A stretch of DNA of 64,000 nucleotides. Source: Psoroptes ovis. Its lineage: Eukaryota; Arthropoda; Arachnida; Sarcoptiformes; Psoroptidae. The notes below the pieces were generated by a model. That model made no database searches and had not been told where the DNA came from. It saw nothing but the letters and a program-made list of their open reading frames with translations. A program made the translations under genes and the position numbers. Shown piece after piece: positions 32,535 to 43,967 of this stretch. The stretch covers positions 1,984,001 through 2,048,000 of the forward strand of contig PQWQ01000001.1 of assembly GCA_002943765.1 (NCBI GenBank). The letters are read 5' to 3'. Position 1 is the stretch's first letter. Every line of letters starts with the position of its first letter.

Positions 32535-34356
32535 ATGATTTGCAATGTACTTCAAGATGAGAATGAAACAAATGAATTGTCGATCATATTCAAATATGAA
32601 GACCGATTATTCACATTTAAACGTAAAATAAATGAATCATTAGAAAATTGTTCCAAAAGGATGAAAATAAATTTGGAAAAATCAATCAAAAATAAAGTGA
32701 TTTCTGATATCAAATTCTTTGTTAATGATATTGAAATAATTAATTTGGAAAATGTTAATAATAAAGATTTTTGGAAAAATGGTAAACTAAGAAGTGAACT
32801 TGAAAATCTTCATGATCAAAATTGGATTTTTTTTCCATAGGTTCAATGATCAAAATCAATGGTATTGGCTATGAAATTAAATATAATTATCCACATGTAT
32901 TGAACATAAGATTATCAAACATAATATTGAGTGGATATTACATCTATCCATATTTGGATTTAAAAAATGGTAACATCCATCAATGTCAATTTATGTGGTA
33001 CCGTTCAAACAATGAAGATTGCACCGATTGGTCATTGGCCGGTGAAGGTTTTTTGTATAAAGTCCGATCAGCAGATTTACATAATCGCTTGAAAATTGTT
33101 TGCATACCTATTCGTGATCGCGAAAAAGGTATCTCAGCGGAAGCGATTTCTCCTAAAAATGTGATGAAAGGTCCAGATAATTGCCCATTCAAAAAAGTTA
33201 TTTCATATTTACAAACGAAAAAAATTGACACAAATGCATTCAGAGTATTATCATATAATCTTTTAGCCGATTTGTATGCCAATTCTGAGTATTCAAAAGA
33301 TATTTTATATTCATATTGTAATAATTCCTATCTGAATTTTTCGTACCGTAAAATTTTATTAATCGAAGAAATTCTTGGTTATGATTGCGATATTGGCTTC
33401 TTACAAGAATTAGATTCCATTTTTTATCAAAAAGGATTCAAACATATCTTATCACTAAAATCCTATGATTCATATTTTATTGCCAAAGACACTAATTCAG
33501 AAGGATTGTGCATATTCGTTCGTCAAAACAAATTCGAGACATTAACGAAGGAATCATTTACATTTTCGGATTTGATTCAAAACAGTGATTATGAACACTT
33601 TAAATTATTAAAAATTAAATTGCTAGAAAATGAACAATTATTCAATCGAATAATCAAATTGAAAAATACCTTTCAAATTTTGATCGTTAAATCTTTGCTA
33701 CAGACGAATAGTATTTGTATCTTATGCAATTTACATCTATATTCTAAAGATGATGCTGATCATATACGATTAGTGCAAACATATATTACGCTGAAATATT
33801 TGGAAAAATGTTATGATGAATTGAATGTGAATATTCTGTAAATTATTTTACTTGTAATTTGGTCTAATCATGATTTTTTTCCGATTCAAAAGGCAAAATA
33901 TGATGGTAAATATAAAATATCTATTATTCTATCCGGTGATTTCAATTCAACACCAGAATGGGGTGTTGTCGAATTTATTAAATCAAAAATAATTGATTCT
34001 ACATGGAGAGATTTTCAAAGTAGTAAGTATTCGAATTTGTAATATTGTATATTGATTATGTTGATATCAAATGTAATTGATCTGTTTTTTGGATAGATAA
34101 GTCTGAAATAATCGATGATTTTGTTTGGCATCATAAATTCGATTTGGACAGTGGCTGTGGATTTCCATTATATACTCATTATGCACAACATTTTAATGGT
34201 TGTTTAGATTATATTTTTTATGATAAAATTAATTTAGATGTGATCGACATTGCGCCAATGGCTAATCATGAAGATGTCACTAAAGAGATAGCATTACCTA
34301 ATGAAAAAATTCCATCTGATCATTTGCCATTGATTTGTACCTTATCATGGAAATGA
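32535..34356 (+). CDS. PDE12: 2',5'-phosphodiesterase 12 (2-5A / poly(A) degrading, mitochondrial type)
   Basis: Four exons (32535-32781, 32841-33826, 33893-34022, 34097-34356) give 540 residues. The N-terminal PDE12-specific domain has KINGIGYEIKYNYP and IKFFVND. The EEP catalytic part has RVLSYNLLADLYANSEYSK, IGFLQELDSIF, CILCNLHLY, ILSGDFNSTPEWG, HFNGCLDYIFYD and the final PSDHLPLICTLSWK. The enzyme removes 2',5'-oligoadenylate and trims mitochondrial poly(A). The donor at the end of exon 2 was set by phase (GTGAAT), because the next GT downstream (CTGTAAAT) does not restore the frame. The N-terminal residues do not look like a strong mitochondrial presequence. Confidence 0.9.
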
Positions 34357-34452
34357 TAAATTTAATAAAAATTTATTTTTGAAATTTTTGCATCACATCA
34401 TTCTTTTCGGTATAAATCACAGCAGTTATGTTGATAATAAATCCTCTAATTC

Positions 34453-37080
34453 TTAATGTAATTTTCTAGCGCCCAATTTTAATGGACCTTTTTTCTGTCT
34501 ATTACTATCACTATTATTAATATTATTGGTTGTATTTGATGCTGTATTTAATTTTTGATTGGCTCTTGATTTAGTGGTTGTGGTGGAAATTTTACTTTCT
34601 GGCTTTGAAGAAAACGGTTCGAGATCATCATTGAAATCAAAATCATCATCATTCCACGAGTTATATTTATTTTCAATGATTTTTTGTTCTCGATCAACAA
34701 CCGATTTATTAGAATCATTGGCGTTTTGATTATTATCATTAAATATTTCATCATTATCCCAATCGTCGTCTTCCCAGCCATCACAGTTATTTGTTGGCGC
34801 ACTCGTTTCGACTACTTCGATTGGATTCTTTGGAATATCATCTTGTTTGACATTTGATGACGGAGCATTCGTATTGCTTGATGACAGAGTTGGTGAATTC
34901 GGTTGTAACTGCTGTTTTGGCTGATTGTCAGTATTCTCATTCTCAATTTTAGTTCGAGCTAATTTAGCAGCCAATGAATTGACGGCCCAGGTAAGACCAG
35001 ATGCGAATTTAGTTGAAACATCCGACCCAGATTCGTAGATTTCACTTTCTAAAAGAAAGAAGCAAAAAAGTAAAGGATAGATGGAATGAGATTCAAATAA
35101 AACATGATCGTACCCATATGTTCAATAAGAGATGGATTCTCGGAAAATCTCTCGATTTTCTGCATAAAATTTTTCAATGCCGAAAATGATTGATCACGCA
35201 CTTGTTTTTCTGGATCCATTAATATCAAACACAGTGCCGGCATTATTTTGGAACAACAATCTTGAAGGGTGAAAAAATTCTGTGTTGCAGACAAAGATTG
35301 TATGGCTGCAATTCTTGATGGATAAAATGGATCACGTAATGATCGCAAAAACAATGGCAACATAATCGTTTGTCGTGTATGCGGCTGTAAATTCGAAGCT
35401 ATTTTACCCAAACAAATGATTGTATTAGTGCGTATTCCACCTTCAGGATCTTTCATTTGTATTCGACTGAAATGTTTGATAACTTCTTCATTTAAATTAT
35501 GTTTATTCAATTTCGGAGATAGATGAAAAATACTCTACAAAAAAAATTATCATCAATCGATTCAATTTGAAAAAATATTCATATTCGAAAATACAACCTT
35601 CACTGTTTGTTCTCGAATAACTGGATTAGAATCCATGAATCCATGTACCAGATATGGAAATATTTGGTCATTAACCGATTGATTTGATGTGTGATCAATA
35701 TATTCGTCTAATTCTTTCAATAATTTTGAACGTATTGAACGATCTTTACTCGCGAATAATTTGATTATACTCGGTGTAATTCTTTTCTCGTATTCACCAT
35801 CAGTCAGCATTTTTCCAATCTAAACATATTCAAAATTGAAAATATGAAAACAAATGAAATAAATGAATGGAATTATTTGAATCGGATGAATTTACCTTTA
35901 ATAATAAATCTAAACAATGACAATTTGCTTCACCATATTCAAATGAAGATACAATAAAAGTAAGAATTTTATTTTTACAGAGATATTTTGGGAATGATTC
36001 GATGGAATTGTTTAAATTTGAAAAGAAACGATTTCTTTCAGTAGAATCTTTTATCTGAACAAAATAAAATTAATTGAAAATTTGAATTGATATTCAAACT
36101 TTGAATTACCTGAATCTCTTCTAAAAAATTCATAGTATCGATGAATGTATTTTTAAAATAACCATTTTTTTCTTGACCTTTGGCCAGAAAATCTTCGATA
36201 AGGCAACGTTGTGAGCAATTATTGTTATTCAATTTTGAATATAAAGGTAGCAATTTTTTGGGCAAACGTTTCACATTTTTCAATTGAGTTTGTTCATTCA
36301 GTTGACCATTAAAAATTTCCCAAATTAAACAACTTAATCCCCAAGAATCTGTCAGTCTAAAATTGAAAAATTTTAATCAGTGTTTTCGATAAAGAAATTT
36401 TAAATTGAACGCACTTATCTGTGACAGCTCTCTGATTGTTTAACATTTCAGGAGGTGTATAAATTTTATGTGAATTTAGCGTTTTGATGGGCTGATTGGA
36501 GCCGATATTAGTTATGTATTCAAAGTTAAATAATTTCCAATCACATGAATTATTGATAAAAACTGAATTCATTGATAAATTACCATGTACGAATTTACAA
36601 TCATTGTTCAAAAAACAAAGACCTTTAGAAAGAGAATAAATTCCCCAAGAAATGAATGATTCTTTATGTTGGTCACTCCAAGTGGACATTTCATTCAAAA
36701 AAGTTACTAGTGGTTTCACATGTTCAGTAACAATTAATATATATTTATCTGTTTCTAATGAGTCTAGATATGTTAATATTGATGGATGTCTTAGCGTTTT
36801 AATCCTCTTTAAGGAGTTTCTAGCCAAATCCATTGATGATTGATCATTTGATTTCAATTCATAACGAAATATAGATACCAGTTCATTAGTGCCCTGAATA
36901 TTCAATAAATGAGTAAATTAAATATATCAGATTATCAGATCGAAACAATCATTGATCATTTACCTTTTTCACGCCATCATGAAGAATCCAAATAGAGTCA
37001 TTATTATGTTGATGAGAAACTGGCTCATTTATTTCATAGCCAAAATCTTTTGATGGATCACGAGAAAAAATTGACCACAT
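34453..37080 (-). CDS. SCYL1: SCY1-like pseudokinase 1 (N-terminal kinase-like protein)
   Basis: Seven exons (36964-37080, 36415-36893, 36110-36356, 35896-36054, 35598-35819, 35114-35534, 34453-35048) give 746 residues. The pseudokinase domain has lost the catalytic motifs: HGN (FVHGNLSMNSVF) replaces HRD and KLFNFEY replaces DFG. HEAT repeats follow (IFPYLVHGFMDSNPVIREQ, IRTNTIICLGKIAS, DPEKQVRDQSFSALKNFM). The acidic Trp-rich tail has DGWEDDDWDND and ends in GPLKLGARKLH, which matches the SCYL1 COPI-binding tail (mammals end in a closely similar peptide). It acts in retrograde Golgi-to-ER traffic with COPI. It is convergent with PDE12 (96-bp gap). Confidence 0.94.
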
Positions 37081-37378
37081 TTTAGGTAATTCAAGACCCA
37101 ATTAGAATGTTAAATGTATATTTGAATAAATATAAATTGATCGAAAAAATGATGCTAAATACGACACTGATATCAATAAAAAATACATGAAATAAAGAGA
37201 TTCAGCCCTAACAGGTGCGCTATTCAAATATGCAATGTTGATGTTAATTTGTTAATGTTGATGTTGATCTGTGTTGCAAGTACTTGAACATTGTATTTCT
37301 GTAAAAAAAATGCTTGTTTAATTAATTAAATGATTACGATTTGAGTAGCGATTAGGCGAAATATCAAATAGTTGAAAA
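37081..37378. promoter_or_regulatory. Candidate bidirectional promoter SCYL1/BPNT1
   Basis: 298 bp between divergent start codons. A TGTTGATGTT-type short repeat occurs twice near 37237-37270. No TATA box was recognised. Confidence 0.4.
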
Positions 37379-38509
37379 ATGCACAGGAATCCATCATTAA
37401 TCTTACGAATATTATCATCATCGGTTTGTATATCTGAAAAAGCTGGTTCAATCATTAGAGATATATTACGCAAAGGAAATTTGAATATAATTGACAAGGT
37501 TTGTTTGCTGAATATCCGGGCATTTATTTGATTGATTTGTTAATTTGGGTTTATTCAATTACAGGGAATTAACGATTTACAAACCGAAGCGGATAGAAGT
37601 GCAGAAAAATGTATTCTGAAATCATTAAAGCATAAATTTCCTAAGTTATCAGTCATCAGTGAAGAAGTAATTCTATGATTGTTATGTTTATAAGACTAAC
37701 TGATGTATTTCTGTTGTAAACTATAGAATATGGGCTTTAATTATGATGTACCACAGGACTGGATTGTAACCAAGTATGATGAAAAAGTATTACAACATAG
37801 TTGTCCATCTGAATATCAAAATCTCAGGGAAGAAGATGATGTTGTGGTTTGGGTCGATCCATTAGATGGCACATCCGAATTTACTCAGGGTTTGCATGAT
37901 CACGCCACTATTCTGATTGGATTGTCTGTCAACGGAAGAGCTGTTGGCGGTGTTATTCATCAACCATTCTTCAATTATAATGTATGTTCGTAGTGATTTA
38001 TTGAATATGCTTCAATCATTTTTATTTGCAATTAGCACTCAGAGCCTGGCCGCACAATTTGGGGATTGATAGGATTAGGTGCATTTGGTATGCAGCAAAA
38101 AATGCCACCATCAAATAAAATGATTGTGACTACGACACGATCACATAGTAGCGAGACAATTAATAAAGCTGTCGAAGCTTTTGCACCTGATAGCGTTTTG
38201 CGGGTTGGTGGTGCTGGCAACAAAGTGATTCAAGTGATCGAAGGAAACGCACATGCATATGTTTTTGCAAGCAGAGGATGTAAGAAATGGGATACTTGTG
38301 CACCAGAGGCTATATTGCATAGTTTTGGTGGTCGATTGACGGATTGTTTGGGAAATGATTTGAGATATAAAATAAATGAAAATTATACAAATGAATTAGG
38401 TGTGTTGGCATCATACACCATCGATAAACATGATAAATATTGTGCTATAATACCTGCTGAAATAAAACAGCAAATTCTTGATAAATCGAAAAGTTTTTTC
38501 AAATGTTGA
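37379..38509 (+). CDS. BPNT1: 3'(2'),5'-bisphosphate nucleotidase
   Basis: Four exons (37379-37498, 37565-37666, 37727-37981, 38036-38509) give 316 residues. The lithium-sensitive inositol-monophosphatase fold signatures are LQTEADRSAEK, the metal site VVWVDPLDGTSEFTQG, and the C-terminal GCKKWDTCAPEAIL. The conserved VLRVGGAGNKVIQ block precedes it. It hydrolyses 3'-phosphoadenosine 5'-phosphate (PAP) to AMP, relieving inhibition of sulphotransferases and exoribonucleases. Exon 3 starts with an in-frame ATG at 37730 that could be mistaken for the start, but the upstream exons supply the conserved N-terminal helix. Confidence 0.95.
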
Positions 38510-38779
38510 ATGCATCTTCAAATATTATTTATTGATTGTTACATTTATGGAAATTTAATTAATTGAGTAAATTTAAAATTTCTAATTATTTCTGACCAAA
38601 AAAGTGAAAATTGATTCAAATTTCAAATAATTGAAAAAAAATTCGAAGACGTCGTTTATGAATGCAGTGCCCTTGTGTTGTGTGTTTGTTTTGAGATTGA
38701 AAAATTAGTCTTCGTGTGTTGCAATCAAAAACTTTTAGCCTTAGAATTTCAATTTTAAATCCTTGATAAATTTAGAAAA

Positions 38780-39756
38780 ATGATTCAAAGTAAATCAATC
38801 GGTCAGTTTGCGGCCAAAGCTGTTACACAAACCTGCGGTGGACAACGCATTACATCATCATTTCCATCATTGAAACGTGATTGGGAAAAACGATCCGAAG
38901 AGATGCCCAATTTGGTTCCAGCATTTGCAATGAATATGCCTTTGCGTAAAATCAATTTGCCCTCGAGTTTCAATCTTAACACTCATCTGTTCAAAAATAA
39001 ATTGCAAGCGATCAGCGGAATCGGAGGTTAGTTCATAGTATCCAAGTTTGATAGTATCAGCTTATGTATTCACTGATTTTTAGTGAGTCATCAATATCGA
39101 TTGGCCCATACTGATGTTACTATTCCGGATTTTTCGTCATACCGAAGGCCATCGAATAAAGATCTTTCACGAAGATCGGCAGAATCCTCGGATGATCGCC
39201 GTGCTTTCACCTATATTGTTACTGCTGGTGTCGGTGTTGGCGGTGCTGTAGCAGCCAAATACATGGTGCAAGGTGTTTTGAATATGTTATCCCCAGCAAG
39301 AGATTGCTTGGCTTTGAGTAAAGTTGAAGTAAACATCGGTGGCATACCTGAAGGCAAAAATGTTACTGTTAAATGGCGAGGTGATTTAACACGATGTATT
39401 GGTGTCTTACATTTCTAACCTTATGTTCTTACCATCAATTTTTAGGTAAACCTGTCTTCATACGACGTCGAACACAAAAAGAAATCGAGCAAGAGAGAGC
39501 TGTTGATTTGAGTTTACTCCGTGATCCAGAACCAGATGAAAAACGTTCACCAAATCCTGAATGGCTTGTTGTTGTTGGTATTTGTACGCATTTAGGTTGT
39601 GTACCGATCGCTGGTAAAGGTGATTTTGGTGGTTATTATTGCCCATGTCATGGCAGCCATTATGATGCCTCTGGTAGAATTCGAAAAGGTCCTGCACCAG
39701 CTAATCTCGAAGTTCCAGATCATGTATTTGATGGCGATACATTAGTTATTGGTTGA
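38780..39756 (+). CDS. UQCRFS1: Rieske iron-sulphur subunit of cytochrome bc1 complex
   Basis: Three exons (38780-39026, 39084-39380, 39446-39756) give 284 residues. A long N-terminal presequence is followed by YRLAHTDVTIPDFSSYR and the single membrane helix (FTYIVTAGVGVGGAVAAKY). The C-terminal Rieske fold carries both cluster ligand loops, CTHLGC and CPCHGSHYD, with the conserved Cys pair. It transfers electrons from ubiquinol to cytochrome c1 in complex III of the inner mitochondrial membrane. The start ATG opens a Lys/Gln/Ser-rich leader compatible with import. It lies 270 bp after BPNT1 on the same strand. Confidence 0.97.
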
Positions 39757-39973
39757 AATTAATTTTTGATTTATGAAATTCTTGAAATCTCTAAATTATT
39801 TAATAGAATTATCCAATTGAAATTAAAATTTATTTTTCAAAAGTCGATAGATGTCATTGTTAATTTTATGTTTCTATAGTTTTAAATAATTATTGTTGTC
39901 TCACAAAATTGTTTGATTAAAATCATTTAAAGAAATTTGATATTGTTTTGAAACGCAGCGAATCGAATGAAAT

Positions 39974-40855
39974 ATGGATAATGATAATCAATTTACGACT
40001 TGTAGCCGACCACAAAGAATGCCGATAAAATCCGAACGTTTACGAAATCCATTCTTACTGAAAATAGATGAAGAGTCATTGAAAACAGATTGCTATAAAG
40101 AAGGTATCAAATTAAATATAATATGCGAATGTTCATTTTGGTTGTTTGCATTTTGGGCGGTTAAAATAAAAGAGTTACATGAAAAATTGGCATATGATTG
40201 GATAACACTAAGAAATTTGTTGATTGACAGTAAATTCAATGATGATCAATTAGCTTATCACTCAAACGATCCTGAATTATATCAAGATGAATTCAATAAA
40301 ATTGTTCAGAAAATAAATTCACCTGATGAATTGAATCCGTCATTTTTCACCACAACTCCACGTGATCGTTATCCACTGGTGGTCATATTATTGTTGAATG
40401 ATAGAGATTTCCAAGAGCAAATTGATAATAATGACATTGTAATGCTGACATCAATAATACATCTTAAAGATACGATCGCAACATTTGCTACAAGTATCAT
40501 AGGCCAGTACATAAAACGTAAATCTGGTGTTGTATTGAATTTACAAGATTTATATGTTTGCAGCGATCAATCAGATGATAGTAAGAATATGCCTAATTGT
40601 ATTATTTGTTTGGATCAGCATATCACCAGAGCAATATTGCCATGTCGTCATGCATGTGTTTGTTCAAATTGTTTTGATCAAATCACAACCTGTCCACTTT
40701 GTAGATCACCCATTCAAAATTTTATTATCATCAATCAACCAGTCATAAGTGGAGGCGATGCAAAATCAAAAATAAATGATGAAAATTGTAGTCATTCAGA
40801 TAATCATAAAAATCAAAGTTTGATGAAAAAATTTCAAAAATTTTTAGGATTTTAA
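39974..40855 (+). CDS. CGRRF1: CGRRF1-like RING finger E3 ligase
   Basis: A single exon of 293 residues. The C-terminal C3HC4 RING reads CIICLDQHITRAILPCRHAC, then CSNC and CPLCRSPI. Upstream blocks fit the CGRRF1 family: RLRNPFLLKI, LKTDC, TPRDRYPLVVILLL and DIVMLTSIIHLKD. CGRRF1 is an ER-associated ubiquitin ligase. This copy has no N-terminal membrane anchor, which vertebrate CGRRF1 has. Either the anchor is encoded by an upstream exon I cannot see in the 217-bp gap after UQCRFS1, or the mite protein is soluble or anchored differently. Its stop is 52 bp from the EHD stop. Confidence 0.78.
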   Translation: MDNDNQFTTCSRPQRMPIKSERLRNPFLLKIDEESLKTDCYKEGIKLNIICECSFWLFAFWAVKIKELHEKLAYDWITLRNLLIDSKFNDDQLAYHSNDPELYQDEFNKIVQKINSPDELNPSFFTTTPRDRYPLVVILLLNDRDFQEQIDNNDIVMLTSIIHLKDTIATFATSIIGQYIKRKSGVVLNLQDLYVCSDQSDDSKNMPNCIICLDQHITRAILPCRHACVCSNCFDQITTCPLCRSPIQNFIIINQPVISGGDAKSKINDENCSHSDNHKNQSLMKKFQKFLGF

Positions 40856-40907
40856 ATGGCTTAAATTGTATATTTTTATTTATTTATTCACTTTTACATT
40901 TCTAAAA

Positions 40908-42927
40908 TTAATTATTCTGTTTTCTATGAATCAATCCACGTTTTGATGGTGGTATCAAATGTGACGGTAACTGTTCTGGTAAATCATAATTTTTGAGCGT
41001 TACACTAACTAAATACATTGCCAATGCGAATTCGTCATGATCCAACATATTATCGTGATCAATATCAGACATCATCCATATTTTATTCAACACTTTAGCT
41101 GGCAAATTTGATTTCAGCATTTCAGCCTTTGCTTTAGAAGCTACAATTCGGAATAAAAATATCATTAATTGATTGTCTTCTTTTGAAAATCATGATTGAT
41201 TTACCAGTGACTTTGTCTAAATCTGTTTTCAATTCATTGAATAATTCCTCATAATTCTCACGGTATTTCTCAACAACCCAACTGGAAGGCTCGGTTGAAC
41301 CTTCATCAAATCCTTCACCTTTTGCAAAACCGAATGGCGTTCCATCGTTATTGGCCTCGAAAGCCATTTTAGGAATTTTGCCATTGTTTATTCTGTTTAT
41401 TAAAATTAATTGAGTAATCTATTGTTAAAAATGCACTAAATAATTACTTATCAATAATGGCTGGTAAATCTTCATTGATGAATACATCTTTAGCTGCGAA
41501 TAATTTTTTATTGAATGTTTTCGTACGATTTAAATTAATACGCATCAAGGTTTGTTTCATTTGCTGCAAATCTGGTGATTCATGGCGCGAAAAATTGTAT
41601 TGTTTTTCGATTTTTGCACGTATTTTGTGCAATTTTCGTAAATATAATTTTTTGATTTGCTTATCAAATATAAATCGTAATAACGATGTTCGTCGTATAT
41701 TGTCTTTTAACATTCTGTTGAGAATAAGAAAACAATTGAAATTGAAGCAAGATTTACACATAATATCACAACATACGAAATAACACTGGCATGCATCGAT
41801 ACTTGTCTTGTTCTTTGAACTAATAGATTCATTTTCCTCAATAAACTTTCACGAGGAAGATTAGATAAATCTTCATAGATTCTGAATTCTTCATATTCAT
41901 ATAATTTCCTTCGTTTTTCATCACGAAACGGTTTGCCCCAGAAAGATCCGACATATATCTGTATGACTTCTTTCATTTCTAAACTTTGACCTAAAAACCA
42001 CATTAATGCGCCATAAATTCGAATCATTTCTTGTTCGTTGACTAAATCAGTTTTATTTAGCACAATCCTCAATTTATCATCATATTTGCGTATCATTTCT
42101 ATGATTTTTTGAAATTCACCAGACAATTCTAATTTATGTGCATCGACAAACAAGAAAATCCGATCCGAATGTTGTGCAAACCACTCGATTACTGCTTTAT
42201 AATCATATCCGCCACTGTTGTTGTTACTCAATATACCGGGTGTATCGATGATTGTAAGACCTGAAAAATAATCGATTATTCAATGAAAAAAATCAACAAG
42301 GTCAGAAGAAAGCAAACCTTTGAGAACAGTACTGTTCACTTGCGCAGCTTGAAAACGATTCAAAAAATTGCCACCAAATTTCATTAATGGCCTGAAACGT
42401 TTACGATTATCAATGACCAATGCATTGCCAGGAATGATTGCATCATCTTCACCATACATCACAGCAACAAATTTATCGGTTGTCGGTTCTGGTCCAATCC
42501 TGATGCCAGGATAATCTTTATCGATTAGATATTTAACAAAAGTTGATTTTCCAGATGAATATTGACCAATCAATAAAATCATTGGTTTTGAATTGAAAAA
42601 TGAATCATCTATAGGTGTTGAATACGGAAATTCTTTGTAACGGAAACTTTCTTCAAATGGACGAAATTTATCATCATATGCTTTTTTCAATTCTATTAAT
42701 AGATGATATGCAATTAAAATTCAAATCAATTAGGCGAAAAAAATCATAAATTAGCAAAGCTTACCTTTGACAATACTATCATTGAATTGTTGAATACTTT
42801 CCATATATTCTAAAAGTGTTTTTTTATCAACAAATCTGGATGTTTCATTGTAAAGATCATCAGGTATCATTTTTGTATCATCATTATTAGTTTTATTTTT
42901 ATTCTTTTTTTTCTTAAAATGAGACAT
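40908..42927 (-). CDS. EHD1: EH-domain dynamin-like ATPase
   Basis: Six exons (42765-42927, 42318-42692, 41777-42260, 41448-41714, 41205-41392, 40908-41140) give 569 residues. The dynamin-type G domain has the P-loop GQYSSGKSTF, GPEPTTDKF, DTPGIL and NKTD. A helical middle with ALMWFLGQ and VGSFWGKPF follows. The C-terminal EH domain has the EF-hand DIDHDNMLDHDEFALA and ends near LIPPSKRG. It remodels endosomal membranes and drives recycling. The N-terminus is longer and more basic (KKKKNKNK) than in vertebrate EHDs. The exon 3 donor was set by phase at GTATGT; reading through it instead gives a hydrophobic run ending in a stop. Confidence 0.94.
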
Positions 42928-43967
42928 TTTTTTGATTATTTAAACAATAACAATCGAAGCGATATACAGTCAAATATGGCCAACTTTTGTTCAAATAATT
43001 AATTAAAATCGAAATTATTTCCAAAAATTTCGAAATTCCAGCTCAATTCAATGTAATTTTTCAATTTCGTAATTCCACTAAATAATAATATTTACTTTGC
43101 TCTGCATTTTTCTATATTGATGATAACTTTCACACTGAAATATGTCTATTCAACACTATTTTTTATCAAATTTAATTGATTTATATTTTTGGCAACGACG
43201 ACGAGAAAAATCAGATAAATAAATCAATAAATAAACATTTTTGATTTTCGATTTTTTTTCAATGAAAATGATAATTTTTTTTCGTTTTTACAAACAAAAT
43301 TGAAAATAATTTTCAATAACTATCATTCAATCGTTTGCCGCTCGATTTTCGGTTCTCTAATGATGAACAATTAATTTTTAATTAATTAATTCAAATCAGA
43401 AACAATTTTCTGTTTTTCAAACATGATTAATCATTTAAGATTCAATTAGCTTCAACGATTCGGGTGATATTATTATCGAAATGATTAAGGGAAGAAACAT
43501 GATTTAAAATTAATTGATTTATATGAACTACGACAATAATCTCAAACAAAAGACATCAAATTTTTTGAAAATCACTATTAAATCATTAATTGAACATTGA
43601 AAAAATGTGATGGCGCATTTATTAATTACATTAAGTTTGTTTAGTAATCATCATGATAAAACAATAAGTTCATTATGATTTGAATTTTAAGATATAAAAT
43701 ATAAATATTAGTCGGTAAAGCATGGAAGAGTTATGTTATCCTTAACTGATTCTTTATAAATTTAATTAACAAAAAAGAAAAATGTGAATATGAATGATTT
43801 CGTATTTCATAACTGTACACATGTAATTGTAGTGAAGATTAATGAAGTTAAGAATAGAAGAATCATGCGAGATGCGATGTATTAATTAAATGTTGTAAAA
43901 TAATGATTATGATGATTTTAAGCTGTGAAATTCTTGAAAAAAAATTTATGAATTGGAATCAATAAAA
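42928..43967. other. 1-kb gap between EHD and CRNKL1
   Basis: AT-rich DNA containing the EHD promoter (right after 42927) and the CRNKL1 3' UTR (before 43968). No conserved exon or RNA gene was recognised on either strand. Confidence 0.45.
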
